The position numbers and the translations under genes are program-made. Positions 7,240 through 13,720 of a DNA stretch of 35,212 nucleotides are shown in pieces. The notes below the pieces were generated by a model. It saw only the letters and a list, made by a program, of their open reading frames with translations, ran no database searches and was not told the origin of the DNA. The stretch's first letter is position 1. Every line of letters begins with the position of its first letter. Origin of the DNA: an uncultured Pseudomonadota bacterium (GTDB lineage Bacteria > Myxococcota_A > UBA796 > SXON01); the NCBI GenBank assembly GCA_903959175.1, contig CAJBVW010000219.1, positions 1 through 35,212 on the forward strand. Reading direction: 5' to 3'.

Positions 7240-8942
7240 TCCTGACGTGGCGCTGGTTCCGGTACGTGTGGCGCGGGCACGGCGGCGCGATGGCGTGGCT
7301 GCTCGTCGGGAGCGCGCTCACGGCGCTGCTCTACGCGGCCTTCGCGTGGTCGTGGAAGGTCATCATCGACGCCGCGCAGGGCGGCGAGCTCACGCGCGCG
7401 GCGCTCACCTGCCTCGCCATCGGCGTTGGCCAGGGCGCCCTCTACATCGGCGTGCAGGGCACCCGGACCCGCGTGAACGAGCGCATCCAGCAGGCCGCCC
7501 GCCGCCGCGTGCTCGCCGCCGTCGCCGCCGCGGAGCCCGGCGCGCTCGCCGCGTGGCGCACGGGGGACCTCGTGACGCGCCTCACGGACGACGTGAGCAC
7601 CGAGAAGCTCGCGTGGTTCCTATGCAGCGGCGTGTTCCGCGCCTACGAGGCCCTCCTCATCGTGGTCGCCTGCGTGGTCGGCATGGTCGCCATCGATCCC
7701 GGTCTCACGCTCTGGTCGATGGCGCCGCTGCCGCTCCTCGTGCTCTCCCAGCTCGTCGCGGGGCGGGAGCTCGGGCGGCGCGCGGACGACGTGCAGCAGG
7801 CCGTCTCGCGCGTCGGCGAGGTCGTCCAGGACGTGTTCGACGGCGTGCGCGTCGTGCAGGCGCGCAGCTCCGGCGCGGGGGGCCTCGGCGCCCTCGCCCG
7901 GCGGGCGTTCGCGACGGCGGCGGGCGCCCAGGTGGAGGCGGAGGTCCGCAACGCCCGCCTCTTCCACTTCCACATGGTCGAGTTCGGCTACGGCTGGCAG
8001 ATCACGCTCGCGGCGCTCCTCTACGCGGGCGGCGTGCGCGTCATCGACGGCACCCTCGGCATGGGCGACTTCGTGGCCTTCAACGGCTTCGTGATGACGC
8101 TCGTGTTCCCGATGTTCGACTTCGGTTCCTTCATCGTCCGCTTCCGCCAGGCCTCCGCCTGCCTCGGCCGCCTTCAGGCCCTCGCCGAGCTCCCGGCTGC
8201 CCCGGCCGCCCCGCGCGTGGACGCCTTCGCCCTCCCCGCCGTCCTCGACACCCCGCACCTCCGCCTCGACCTCGGCGCGCCCCTGGTCCTGCGCCCGGGC
8301 CAGCTCGTCGCGGTCACGGGCCCCGTCGGCGGCGGCAAGTCCACGCTCCTCGCGGCGCTCGCGGGCCAGGTGCGGCTCGTCGGCGGCGCGCCCCCGCTGC
8401 CGGCGCCCGCGTGGGTCCCGCAGGACCCCGTCATCCTCTCCGTCACCGTGGCCGAGAACATCCTCCTCGGCGGCGCGGCCGCGGGGGAGGGGTGGCCCGA
8501 TCTGCTCGACGCCGCCTGCCTCACCGACGAGGTCGGCCGCTGGCCCGACGGGGTCGGCACCGCCGTGGGCGAGCGCGGCGTGACCCTCTCGGGCGGCCAG
8601 CAGCAGCGCGTCCAGCTCGCGCGTGCCCTCGCCTCGAACCTCCCCGTGCTCCTCCTCGACGACGCCACCTCCGCGCTCGACGCCGACACCGAGGCCCGCT
8701 TCTGGGACCGCCTGGACCGCGCCGGCCGCGTGGTCGTCGTCGTCACGCACCGGCCCGCGACGCTCGCCCGGGCGGACGTGGTGCTCTACCTGCGCGCGGG
8801 GCGGGTGGAGGCGCGCGGCACGCACGCGGCCCTCGTCGCGACCCATGCCGCGTACGGGGTGGCCTACGGGGATGCCCGTGAGGCGACGCCCCCGCCCCCG
8901 CGCCCTACGCCGGGCTCACCCGCCCCGCCTCCAGCGCCCTGA
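7236..8942 (+). CDS. ABC exporter half-transporter, subunit B (permease fused to ATPase)
   Basis: 568 residues. The GTG start at 7236 overlaps the TGA of subunit A (GTGA), indicating translational coupling. The transmembrane domain covers about residues 15-310. The ATPase domain has Walker A GPVGGGKST (362-370), WVPQDP Q-loop, canonical LSGGQ (451-455), Walker B VLLLDDAT with Asp476 in place of the catalytic Glu, and THRPATL switch His. In known heterodimeric exporters (for example TM287/288) one composite site is inactive. Here Asp476 would pair with the LSRGE signature of subunit A in that inactive site, while Glu487 of A pairs with LSGGQ of B. The last ~20 residues are Pro-rich, and the 3' end overlaps the convergent selenoprotein gene by 38 bp. 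Confidence 0.88.
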   Translation: MILTWRWFRYVWRGHGGAMAWLLVGSALTALLYAAFAWSWKVIIDAAQGGELTRAALTCLAIGVGQGALYIGVQGTRTRVNERIQQAARRRVLAAVAAAEPGALAAWRTGDLVTRLTDDVSTEKLAWFLCSGVFRAYEALLIVVACVVGMVAIDPGLTLWSMAPLPLLVLSQLVAGRELGRRADDVQQAVSRVGEVVQDVFDGVRVVQARSSGAGGLGALARRAFATAAGAQVEAEVRNARLFHFHMVEFGYGWQITLAALLYAGGVRVIDGTLGMGDFVAFNGFVMTLVFPMFDFGSFIVRFRQASACLGRLQALAELPAAPAAPRVDAFALPAVLDTPHLRLDLGAPLVLRPGQLVAVTGPVGGGKSTLLAALAGQVRLVGGAPPLPAPAWVPQDPVILSVTVAENILLGGAAAGEGWPDLLDAACLTDEVGRWPDGVGTAVGERGVTLSGGQQQRVQLARALASNLPVLLLDDATSALDADTEARFWDRLDRAGRVVVVVTHRPATLARADVVLYLRAGRVEARGTHAALVATHAAYGVAYGDAREATPPPPRPTPGSPAPPPAP

Positions 8943-9450
8943 GGATCTCCTCGGGGTCCGCGTGGTCCCCCGCGGCGTCGCTCCGCTGCTCGTACACGAC
9001 GCTCCCGCCGGGCAGGATCACGAAGGCGCCGCCGAGCTGCCAGGGGTCACCCTGGGTGCGGCCCTGGTGCTCGCCGGTCTTCGCGGCGCGGACGGCGTTC
9101 GCGATGGTCCGCAGGTTCACCGCGGCGGCGACCCCGCGGCGCATCCCGGCGGCGCGGTAGGCGCGCATGCGTGGATCCACCAGTACGGGGAAGGACAAGT
9201 GGCGCTCCTCCCGGAAGGCGCGGGCCTCGTCGGGGGTGCCGTTCCCCACGACGACGAGCTCGGCGCGGAGGGCGCGGAAGCGGTCGAGGTACCCGGACAG
9301 CGAGCGGACCTGCTCGCGGCAGAAGATTCAACCGAAGTGGCGGATGAACACGAGCACGACGGGGCGGTCGCGCCAGAGGGCGGCGAGGGGGACCTCGGCG
9401 CCGTCCACGTCGAGGACGGACAGCGGCGCGAGATCGTCGGAGAGCGACAC
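8905..9450 (-). CDS. Selenocysteine-containing PRXL2C/AAED1-type peroxiredoxin-like protein
   Basis: One frame runs from the GTG at 9450 (GGAG 5 nt upstream) to TAG at 8905-8907, interrupted only by TGA at 9328-9330. Read as selenocysteine it gives 181 residues with Sec41. The context is FIRHFG-U-IFCREQ, matching the 'FvRHF.C..CrE' active site of the AhpC/TSA_2 (PF13911) family, which includes human AAED1/PRXL2C; UGA replaces the first Cys and Cys44 is kept. Homology continues on both sides: 'LWRDRPVVLVF' before, and 'FPVLVDPRMRAYRAAGMRRG' and 'GDPWQLGGAFVILPGG' after. So this is neither two genes nor decay. A stem-loop fitting a bacterial SECIS follows the UGA. The expected role is a thiol/selenol peroxidase or redox protein. 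A conventional gene caller would truncate it or start it near 9249. Sec insertion is inferred. Confidence 0.85.
9300..9317 (-). promoter_or_regulatory. Candidate bacterial SECIS element downstream of the in-frame UGA
   Basis: On the minus strand the UGA (9330-9328) is followed after 10 nt by GCGAGC-AGGUCC-GCUCGC. This is a perfect 6-bp stem closed by a six-base loop whose second base is G. Bacterial SECIS elements bind SelB as a hairpin inside the reading frame, with a small apical loop carrying a G in the first positions, roughly 16-37 nt from the UGA. This element fits both rules. In a GC-rich coding region short stems are common, so the position after the UGA is the key evidence. Confidence 0.7.
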
Positions 9451-9529
9451 GGAGGCTCCAGGTCGACCAGAAGGTGCGCACCGCGGCGGCGTTCGCCAAG
9501 GCCCCGCCACCGCCCCGAGGGCCCGCGGA

Positions 9530-10465
9530 TCAGCCGCCGAGCACCTGCGCGAGCTCGTCCCACTCGCGCTTCGAGAGGCCGCTCTGCTCGAGGGTGACGG
9601 CCTCGCCGGCGAGGCGGCGGCGCACGACGTCGAGCATCTGGCGCGAGAGGGTGACCGCGCCCACGCGGTAGTCCTGGAAGGCCTCCCACACCAGCGGCAC
9701 CCACGCGGCGGTCAGGGCCGCGATGGCCTCGCCGTAGACGCGGATCTCGTACTGCGCGTGCGGGTCGATGCGCAACGAGAGGAAGTGCAGCAGGTTGTGG
9801 AGGTCGATCTTCCAGTACCACTGGGTGTAGTAGTTGACGCCCAGGTTCATCCGCGCGAGCTCGCGGGCGAGGTGGTGGGTGTCGAGCAGCGCCTCGTAGG
9901 TGTCGTAGGACTGCTCGGCGTCGCGACGCAACAGGCGCAGCACCTCGGCGGAGGTGTCGGCGTCGAGCTCCTCGCCGCGCCCCTGCTTGTTGTTGGTGGA
10001 CTGGACGGCGAGGTCCTCCGGACGCGGGAGGTAGAACTCGCGGTCGAGGATGGAGTAGCGGCCGGAGTTCTCGTTCACCGAGGCGGTGCGGTGCCGGATC
10101 CACTGCCGCGCCACGAAGATGGGCAGCTTGACGTGCAGCTTGAGCTCGCACATCTCGAAGGGCGTCGTGTGGCGGTGGCGCATGAGGTAGCGGATGAGGC
10201 CGCGATCCTCGCTCACCTTCTTGGTGCCGCTGCCGTACGAGACGCGCGCCGCCTGCACCACCGCGCCGTCGTTCCCCATGTAGTCGACGGCCCGCACGAA
10301 GCCGTGGTCGAGGCACGGGAGCGGCGTGAACAGCATCTCCTCGAGCGCCGGCACGGTGGGGCGGCGCGTCTCGAACCGGTGCGCCTTCTGCTCGGCGAGG
10401 GCGGCGCCGTCCTCTGCGGACAACGATGCGGGGGGCGGCAGAGCGGGGGGCGTGGAGGGGGGCAT
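9530..10465 (-). CDS. thyX: Flavin-dependent thymidylate synthase ThyX
   Basis: 311 residues. Converts dUMP to dTMP using methylene-tetrahydrofolate, FAD and NADPH. The ThyX signature RHRxxSxNExSxR is intact as [13 protein letters not shown] (about residues 124-136). Supporting segments are [39 protein letters not shown] and the '[10 protein letters not shown]' helix. It is somewhat longer than typical ThyX because of a Pro/Ala-rich N-terminus of about 30 residues, so the true start may lie further in. It runs divergently from the TPR gene at 10507. No thyA-type gene is in the window. Confidence 0.95.
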   Translation of the reverse strand: MPPSTPPALPPPASLSAEDGAALAEQKAHRFETRRPTVPALEEMLFTPLPCLDHGFVRAVDYMGNDGAVVQAARVSYGSGTKKVSEDRGLIRYLMRHRHTTPFEMCELKLHVKLPIFVARQWIRHRTASVNENSGRYSILDREFYLPRPEDLAVQSTNNKQGRGEELDADTSAEVLRLLRRDAEQSYDTYEALLDTHHLARELARMNLGVNYYTQWYWKIDLHNLLHFLSLRIDPHAQYEIRVYGEAIAALTAAWVPLVWEAFQDYRVGAVTLSRQMLDVVRRRLAGEAVTLEQSGLSKREWDELAQVLGG

Positions 10466-10475
10466 CGGTGCGTGC

Positions 10476-10481
10476 TAACAT
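10476..10481 (+). promoter_or_regulatory. Candidate extended -10 promoter for the TPR gene
   Basis: TGC-TAACAT (10473-10481) is an extended -10 like sequence in the short space between divergent thyX and the TPR gene. It would give a leader of about 20 nt that includes the CCGGAG ribosome site before 10507. No clear -35 is seen. Confidence 0.3.
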
Positions 10482-10506
10482 CGTCGCCCCGTCCCGCCGG
10501 AGCGTC

Positions 10507-11682
10507 ATGGCCACCGAGATTGAATCCCCAGAGGCGCTCGCCGATCGCGCGCTCAAGGCCCTCTCCGAGGAAAATCCTCGCGAAGCGCGCAAGCACCTCC
10601 TCGCGGCGCTCGAGGCCGCCCCGGATCGCGCCGACCTGCTCAACGCCCTCGGCTTCGTGCACCTCCAGCTCGGGGAGCCCGAGCTCGCCAAGCCCCTGCT
10701 CGAGCAGGCCGTGGCCGCGCTCCTCACGGACGTAGCGGCGCACCCCGAGCGCAAGGCGCAGGCCGACACGATGCTGGAGGGCTTCCTGCTCTCCCTCGCC
10801 GCCGCCAACGAGGACCTCGACCTCCCCGCTGAGGCCGTCGCCGTCTACCGCCGCGTGCTCGCCGCCAACCCCGGCCAGCCGCGCGCCCAGCAGGGCATCG
10901 CGTTCCTCTACTTCGCGTCCGGCCAGCTCGCCGAGGCCCGTCGCGAGCTCGCTCGCTACGTCGAGGAGGATCGCGACGAGAACCCCTTCATCGAGGGCGC
11001 CGAGGCCTACCTCCAGGAGGTCGTCCGCTTCCTCCGCGAGGACATCCACCCGCGCGAGCTCCTCAACGCCCACCACGGCAGCTACTGCCAGATGTTCGAC
11101 CACTACGCGGCCGAGCAGGCGAAGAACGGCTGGATCGCCGAGGCCGCCCGCATGAAGCGCGCGCCGGACGGCCGCGTCGTCCCCATCATCCCCGAGGGTG
11201 CCCGGCCCTACGCCGCGATCCGCGTCGATCTCGTGAACCCCTCCACGTCCGAGGTCGGGCAGGTCGGCGATCAGCCGATGGTCGTCGCCCTCGCGGACTA
11301 CCAGGCGCTCGCCCGCTCGCCCGCGCTCTTCGCGTGGCGGGAGCGCGCGTTCGACCTCTACGTGTCGACGCAGGCCCCCTGGGACCAGCTCCCCATCCAG
11401 ATCCTCTTCGCGGGCAGCGGCGCCATCGACGACGCCGACGCCGTCATCGGCGACTGGTACATGGCCGGCTGGGACGGCGCGTGGGGCACCCGCGACGGCG
11501 GCCGCATGCACTACATCTCCGACCCCGACGTGCGTCGGGACGGCCGGGCGCTCGTGTACCACGTCGACATGGGCCGGGCCTCGGTCGCGGCCATCGAGGA
11601 CCTCATCCGTCGCCTCGAGGGGCTGCACGGCACGCACCGCATCGCGCAGGTCATCCTCGGCCGCGGCCACCTCGGCGGGTAG
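10507..11682 (+). CDS. TPR-repeat protein with unknown C-terminal domain
   Basis: 391 residues from the ATG at 10507, with CCGGAG just upstream. Residues about 1-170 form helical repeats typical of tetratricopeptide proteins ('ARKHLLAALEAAPDRADLLN', 'AVAVYRRVLAANPGQPRAQQ'), a protein-interaction scaffold. The rest (about 185-391) has no motif I recognise. It contains well-ordered aromatic segments such as HHGSYCQMFDHYAAEQ and YISDPDVRRDGRALVYHVD. There is no signal peptide or membrane segment, so it is probably cytoplasmic. It is divergent from thyX with no evident functional link. Confidence 0.65.
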   Translation: MATEIESPEALADRALKALSEENPREARKHLLAALEAAPDRADLLNALGFVHLQLGEPELAKPLLEQAVAALLTDVAAHPERKAQADTMLEGFLLSLAAANEDLDLPAEAVAVYRRVLAANPGQPRAQQGIAFLYFASGQLAEARRELARYVEEDRDENPFIEGAEAYLQEVVRFLREDIHPRELLNAHHGSYCQMFDHYAAEQAKNGWIAEAARMKRAPDGRVVPIIPEGARPYAAIRVDLVNPSTSEVGQVGDQPMVVALADYQALARSPALFAWRERAFDLYVSTQAPWDQLPIQILFAGSGAIDDADAVIGDWYMAGWDGAWGTRDGGRMHYISDPDVRRDGRALVYHVDMGRASVAAIEDLIRRLEGLHGTHRIAQVILGRGHLGG

Positions 11683-11713
11683 GATTTCGCTGCACAACGG
11701 CGGCACCCACGCG

Positions 11714-11719
11714 TACTGT
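11714..11719 (+). promoter_or_regulatory. Candidate -10 box (TACTGT), possible leaderless start
   Basis: TACTGT ends 6 nt before the GTG at 11726, and there is no Shine-Dalgarno between them. A start site about 7 nt after the box would coincide with the GTG. No -35 was identified. Confidence 0.3.
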
Positions 11720-11725
11720 GCGCGG

Positions 11726-12805
11726 GTGACCCTCCCGCTGCTGCTCCTGACCTTCCTCGGCTGCACGGGCACGCCCGTCTCCGACCGCGCCGACACGTCG
11801 GCGGACGCCGACACCGACACCGATTCGGACACGGATACCGACACCGATTCGGACACCGATACCGATTCGGACAGTGACGCCGACACCGACACGGGATCCG
11901 GCGAGGTCGACGCCGACGGCGACGGCTACCCCGCGTGGTCCACCGCCCTCGATCCGGCCCGCGCCGACTGCGACGACGCCGACCCCGACGTGACGCCCGA
12001 CACCGAGGTCTACGTGCCCGCCGGCGCCTTCATCCGGGGCGACGACGGCGACGCCCTCGCCGCGCCCGCCCGCTCCATCACGCTGTCCGACTACTGCATC
12101 GACCGCCTCGAGGTCACTAACGAGGCCTTCGTGGGGCTCCTCCAGGAGCGCGAGGATCGCGGCCTCCACAACGTGGACGACCTTGGCCAGGCCCTCTTCG
12201 ACCTCGCGGACGCCGACGACTCCTTCGCCGAGCGCGTCCTGTACGGCGACGGCGTGTGGTCGGTTTCGCCCGGCTACGAGCGGCACCCCGTCGTCGAGGT
12301 GTGGCACTGGTCCGGCGCGCTCTACTGCGAGGCGAACGGGAAGTCGCTCCCGACGGAGGCGCAGTGGGAGAAGGCGGCGCGCGGGGCGACCGACGCGCGG
12401 ATCTGGCCCTGGGGCGCCGAGGATCCCGACTGCGCGCGGGCGAACTTCGCCTACTTCGTGGCGGACGCGATCGTGCTCTGCGTCGGCGACACCGCCGAGG
12501 TCGGCAGCTACGACAACGCCTCGCCGTACGGCGCGCTCGACCTCGCCGGCAACGTGGCGGAGTGGGTCTCCGACTGGTTCGACGCCGACGGCTACCAGAC
12601 CGACGCCGACACCGATCCCACCGGCCCCGCCGAGGGCGAGCCCTTCACCGACCCGATGGGCACCTTCATCGCGCGCGTGGCCCGCGGCGGCACGTTCCTC
12701 AACGTCCCCACGTTCATGCGCGTCAGCAACCGGGCGCCAGAGCCCGAGGACGCGACCAGCAACGGCGTCGGCTTCCGGTGCGCGCGCCCGCTCGTCGCGG
12801 AGTGA
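11726..12805 (+). CDS. Formylglycine-generating-enzyme-like (SUMF1/FGE-sulfatase domain) lipoprotein
   Basis: 359 residues, GTG start. MTLPLLLLTFLGC is a 13-residue lipoprotein signal lacking a basic n-region. An Asp-Thr/Asp-Ser linker (about residues 25-60) comes from a tandem repeat and leads to a short Ca-like DADGDGYP motif. The FGE-sulfatase domain spans about residues 90-355: VPAGAFIRG, DYCIDRLEVTNEAF, SLPTEAQWEKAARGA, YGALDLAGNVAEWVSDWF, RVARGGTFLN and GVGFRCAR. True FGEs oxidise a sulfatase Cys, but many bacterial members of this fold are non-catalytic or act on other substrates. No sulfatase gene is in the window, and the C-terminal Cys pair of true FGEs is not evident. I therefore call fold, not activity. 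Confidence 0.83.
   Translation: MTLPLLLLTFLGCTGTPVSDRADTSADADTDTDSDTDTDTDSDTDTDSDSDADTDTGSGEVDADGDGYPAWSTALDPARADCDDADPDVTPDTEVYVPAGAFIRGDDGDALAAPARSITLSDYCIDRLEVTNEAFVGLLQEREDRGLHNVDDLGQALFDLADADDSFAERVLYGDGVWSVSPGYERHPVVEVWHWSGALYCEANGKSLPTEAQWEKAARGATDARIWPWGAEDPDCARANFAYFVADAIVLCVGDTAEVGSYDNASPYGALDLAGNVAEWVSDWFDADGYQTDADTDPTGPAEGEPFTDPMGTFIARVARGGTFLNVPTFMRVSNRAPEPEDATSNGVGFRCARPLVAE
11804..11893 (+). repeat. 6-bp tandem repeat coding an Asp-Thr/Ser linker
   Basis: About 15 copies of a degenerate 6-bp unit (GACACC / GATTCG / GATACC) encode alternating Asp with Thr or Ser. Synonymous changes (GAC/GAT, TCG/ACC) break the repeat at DNA level while the protein pattern is kept. A shorter relative is in the phosphatase gene at 4602-4650. 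Confidence 0.8.
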
Positions 12806-12829
12806 GGGCGGAGTGAGGGCGGATCGCGC

Positions 12830-13558
12830 CTAAGAGCGCGGGTTCTCGGCGGCCCAGGTCGCGAAGCGGCGCATGACCGTCTGGATCTCCAAGGTGTCCG
12901 GCGCGGCGGCCATCTCGCGGTCGGTCGCGGCGGCGGCGGCCTCGTCCGGCGAGTAGTGGGTCCGGTAGTAGGTCCAGCGCTCGAAGGTCGTGGCCTTGTT
13001 GAGCTCCGGGTGGAACTGCGTGGCCCAGAAGGGCGCGTTGTCCACCTTGAAGGCCTGGTTGTGGATCTTCCGGCCGGTGCAGAGGAGGGTCACGCCAGCG
13101 GGCAGGCGGTCCACATGGTCGTGGTGGCCGAGCTGGGCGATGAACGTGCGCGGGAGCGGGCCGAAGAGGGGGTCGTCCGTGGCGGCGTCCGTCAGGTCGA
13201 TCGGGAAGGCGCCGAGCTCCTGGCGGGCGTCGTCGTTGTTGACCTCGCCGCCGAGGGCCAGGGAGAGGCCCTGGAAGCCGAAGCACGAGGCCCACGCCGG
13301 CACCTTGTGGTCGACGACGCGCACGAGGAAGTCGAGCATCTGGCGCACCCACGGGTGCGGGTCGAGCACGGAATAGGCGCCGGAGCCGCCGAAGAAGAAC
13401 ATGCGCGCCTCGTCGAGGAGGCGGTCGTCGAGCGGCGCGGTCGAAGCGTGCACGATCTCAAGCGAAGCGAGCCCGGTGGTGTCCCGGAAGCAGCGGAGCT
13501 CCTGCTGGGCCATGGGATCGTGCGGATCGCGGAGGGAGATGAGCAGGTCGCGCGGCAT
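12830..13558 (-). CDS. Class I glutamine amidotransferase-like protein (GMP synthase GATase-type)
   Basis: 242 residues. A type 1 glutamine amidotransferase fold with the full catalytic triad. Cys92 sits in the nucleophile elbow ASCFGFQGL, and His183 and Glu185 are in TQFHPEL. The oxyanion-side 'FFFGGSGAYSV' (about 54-64) is also typical. It lacks a synthetase domain, so it resembles stand-alone GuaA-like GATases that hydrolyse glutamine or gamma-glutamyl compounds. Its acceptor or partner is unknown. The Phe after the Cys (CFG rather than CLG) is common in such stand-alone proteins. No ribosome site is obvious before the ATG. The 3' end faces the FGE-like gene with a 24-bp gap. Confidence 0.85.
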   Translation of the reverse strand: MPRDLLISLRDPHDPMAQQELRCFRDTTGLASLEIVHASTAPLDDRLLDEARMFFFGGSGAYSVLDPHPWVRQMLDFLVRVVDHKVPAWASCFGFQGLSLALGGEVNNDDARQELGAFPIDLTDAATDDPLFGPLPRTFIAQLGHHDHVDRLPAGVTLLCTGRKIHNQAFKVDNAPFWATQFHPELNKATTFERWTYYRTHYSPDEAAAAATDREMAAAPDTLEIQTVMRRFATWAAENPRS

Positions 13559-13720
13559 CCGCCGCGTCTATCCCGGGCGCCGGGCCGCCGCCGGGTCGGT
13601 GCGCCGCCCCCCGTCGTGTGGTCGCCGATTCGCTGTAAGGTCCGCGGACCCCCGTCGTTCCGGTGGCACCTTCGCCTCGCCGCCTCGCCTTCCCGGCCGA
13701 ACGAACCTCCGGAGCCACCG

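Noticed and set aside
8905-9510. Two separate genes (stub at 9328-9510 and ORF at 8905-9249) or a pseudogene with a nonsense mutation
   Set aside because: The frame is continuous across the single TGA, the stop falls exactly on the catalytic Cys column, Cys44 and downstream family motifs are intact, and a SECIS-like stem follows. Selenocysteine explains all of this; it remains to be confirmed with genome-wide sel genes.
10466-10482. Sigma-54-like GGCATCGGTGCGTGCTA upstream of the TPR gene
   Set aside because: The GG to GC distance is 11, not 10, and the -12 block is poor. An extended -10 (TGCTAACAT) fits better.
12799-12820. Direct repeat of an 11-bp unit (GGAGTGAGGGC twice) at the end of the FGE-like gene
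   Set aside because: Only two copies, spanning the stop codon in a short convergent gap. Most simply a small duplication with no evident role.
13661-13680. TGGCACC upstream of the VWA gene as a sigma-54 promoter
   Set aside because: No GC is found ten bases after the GG; the following bases are TC.
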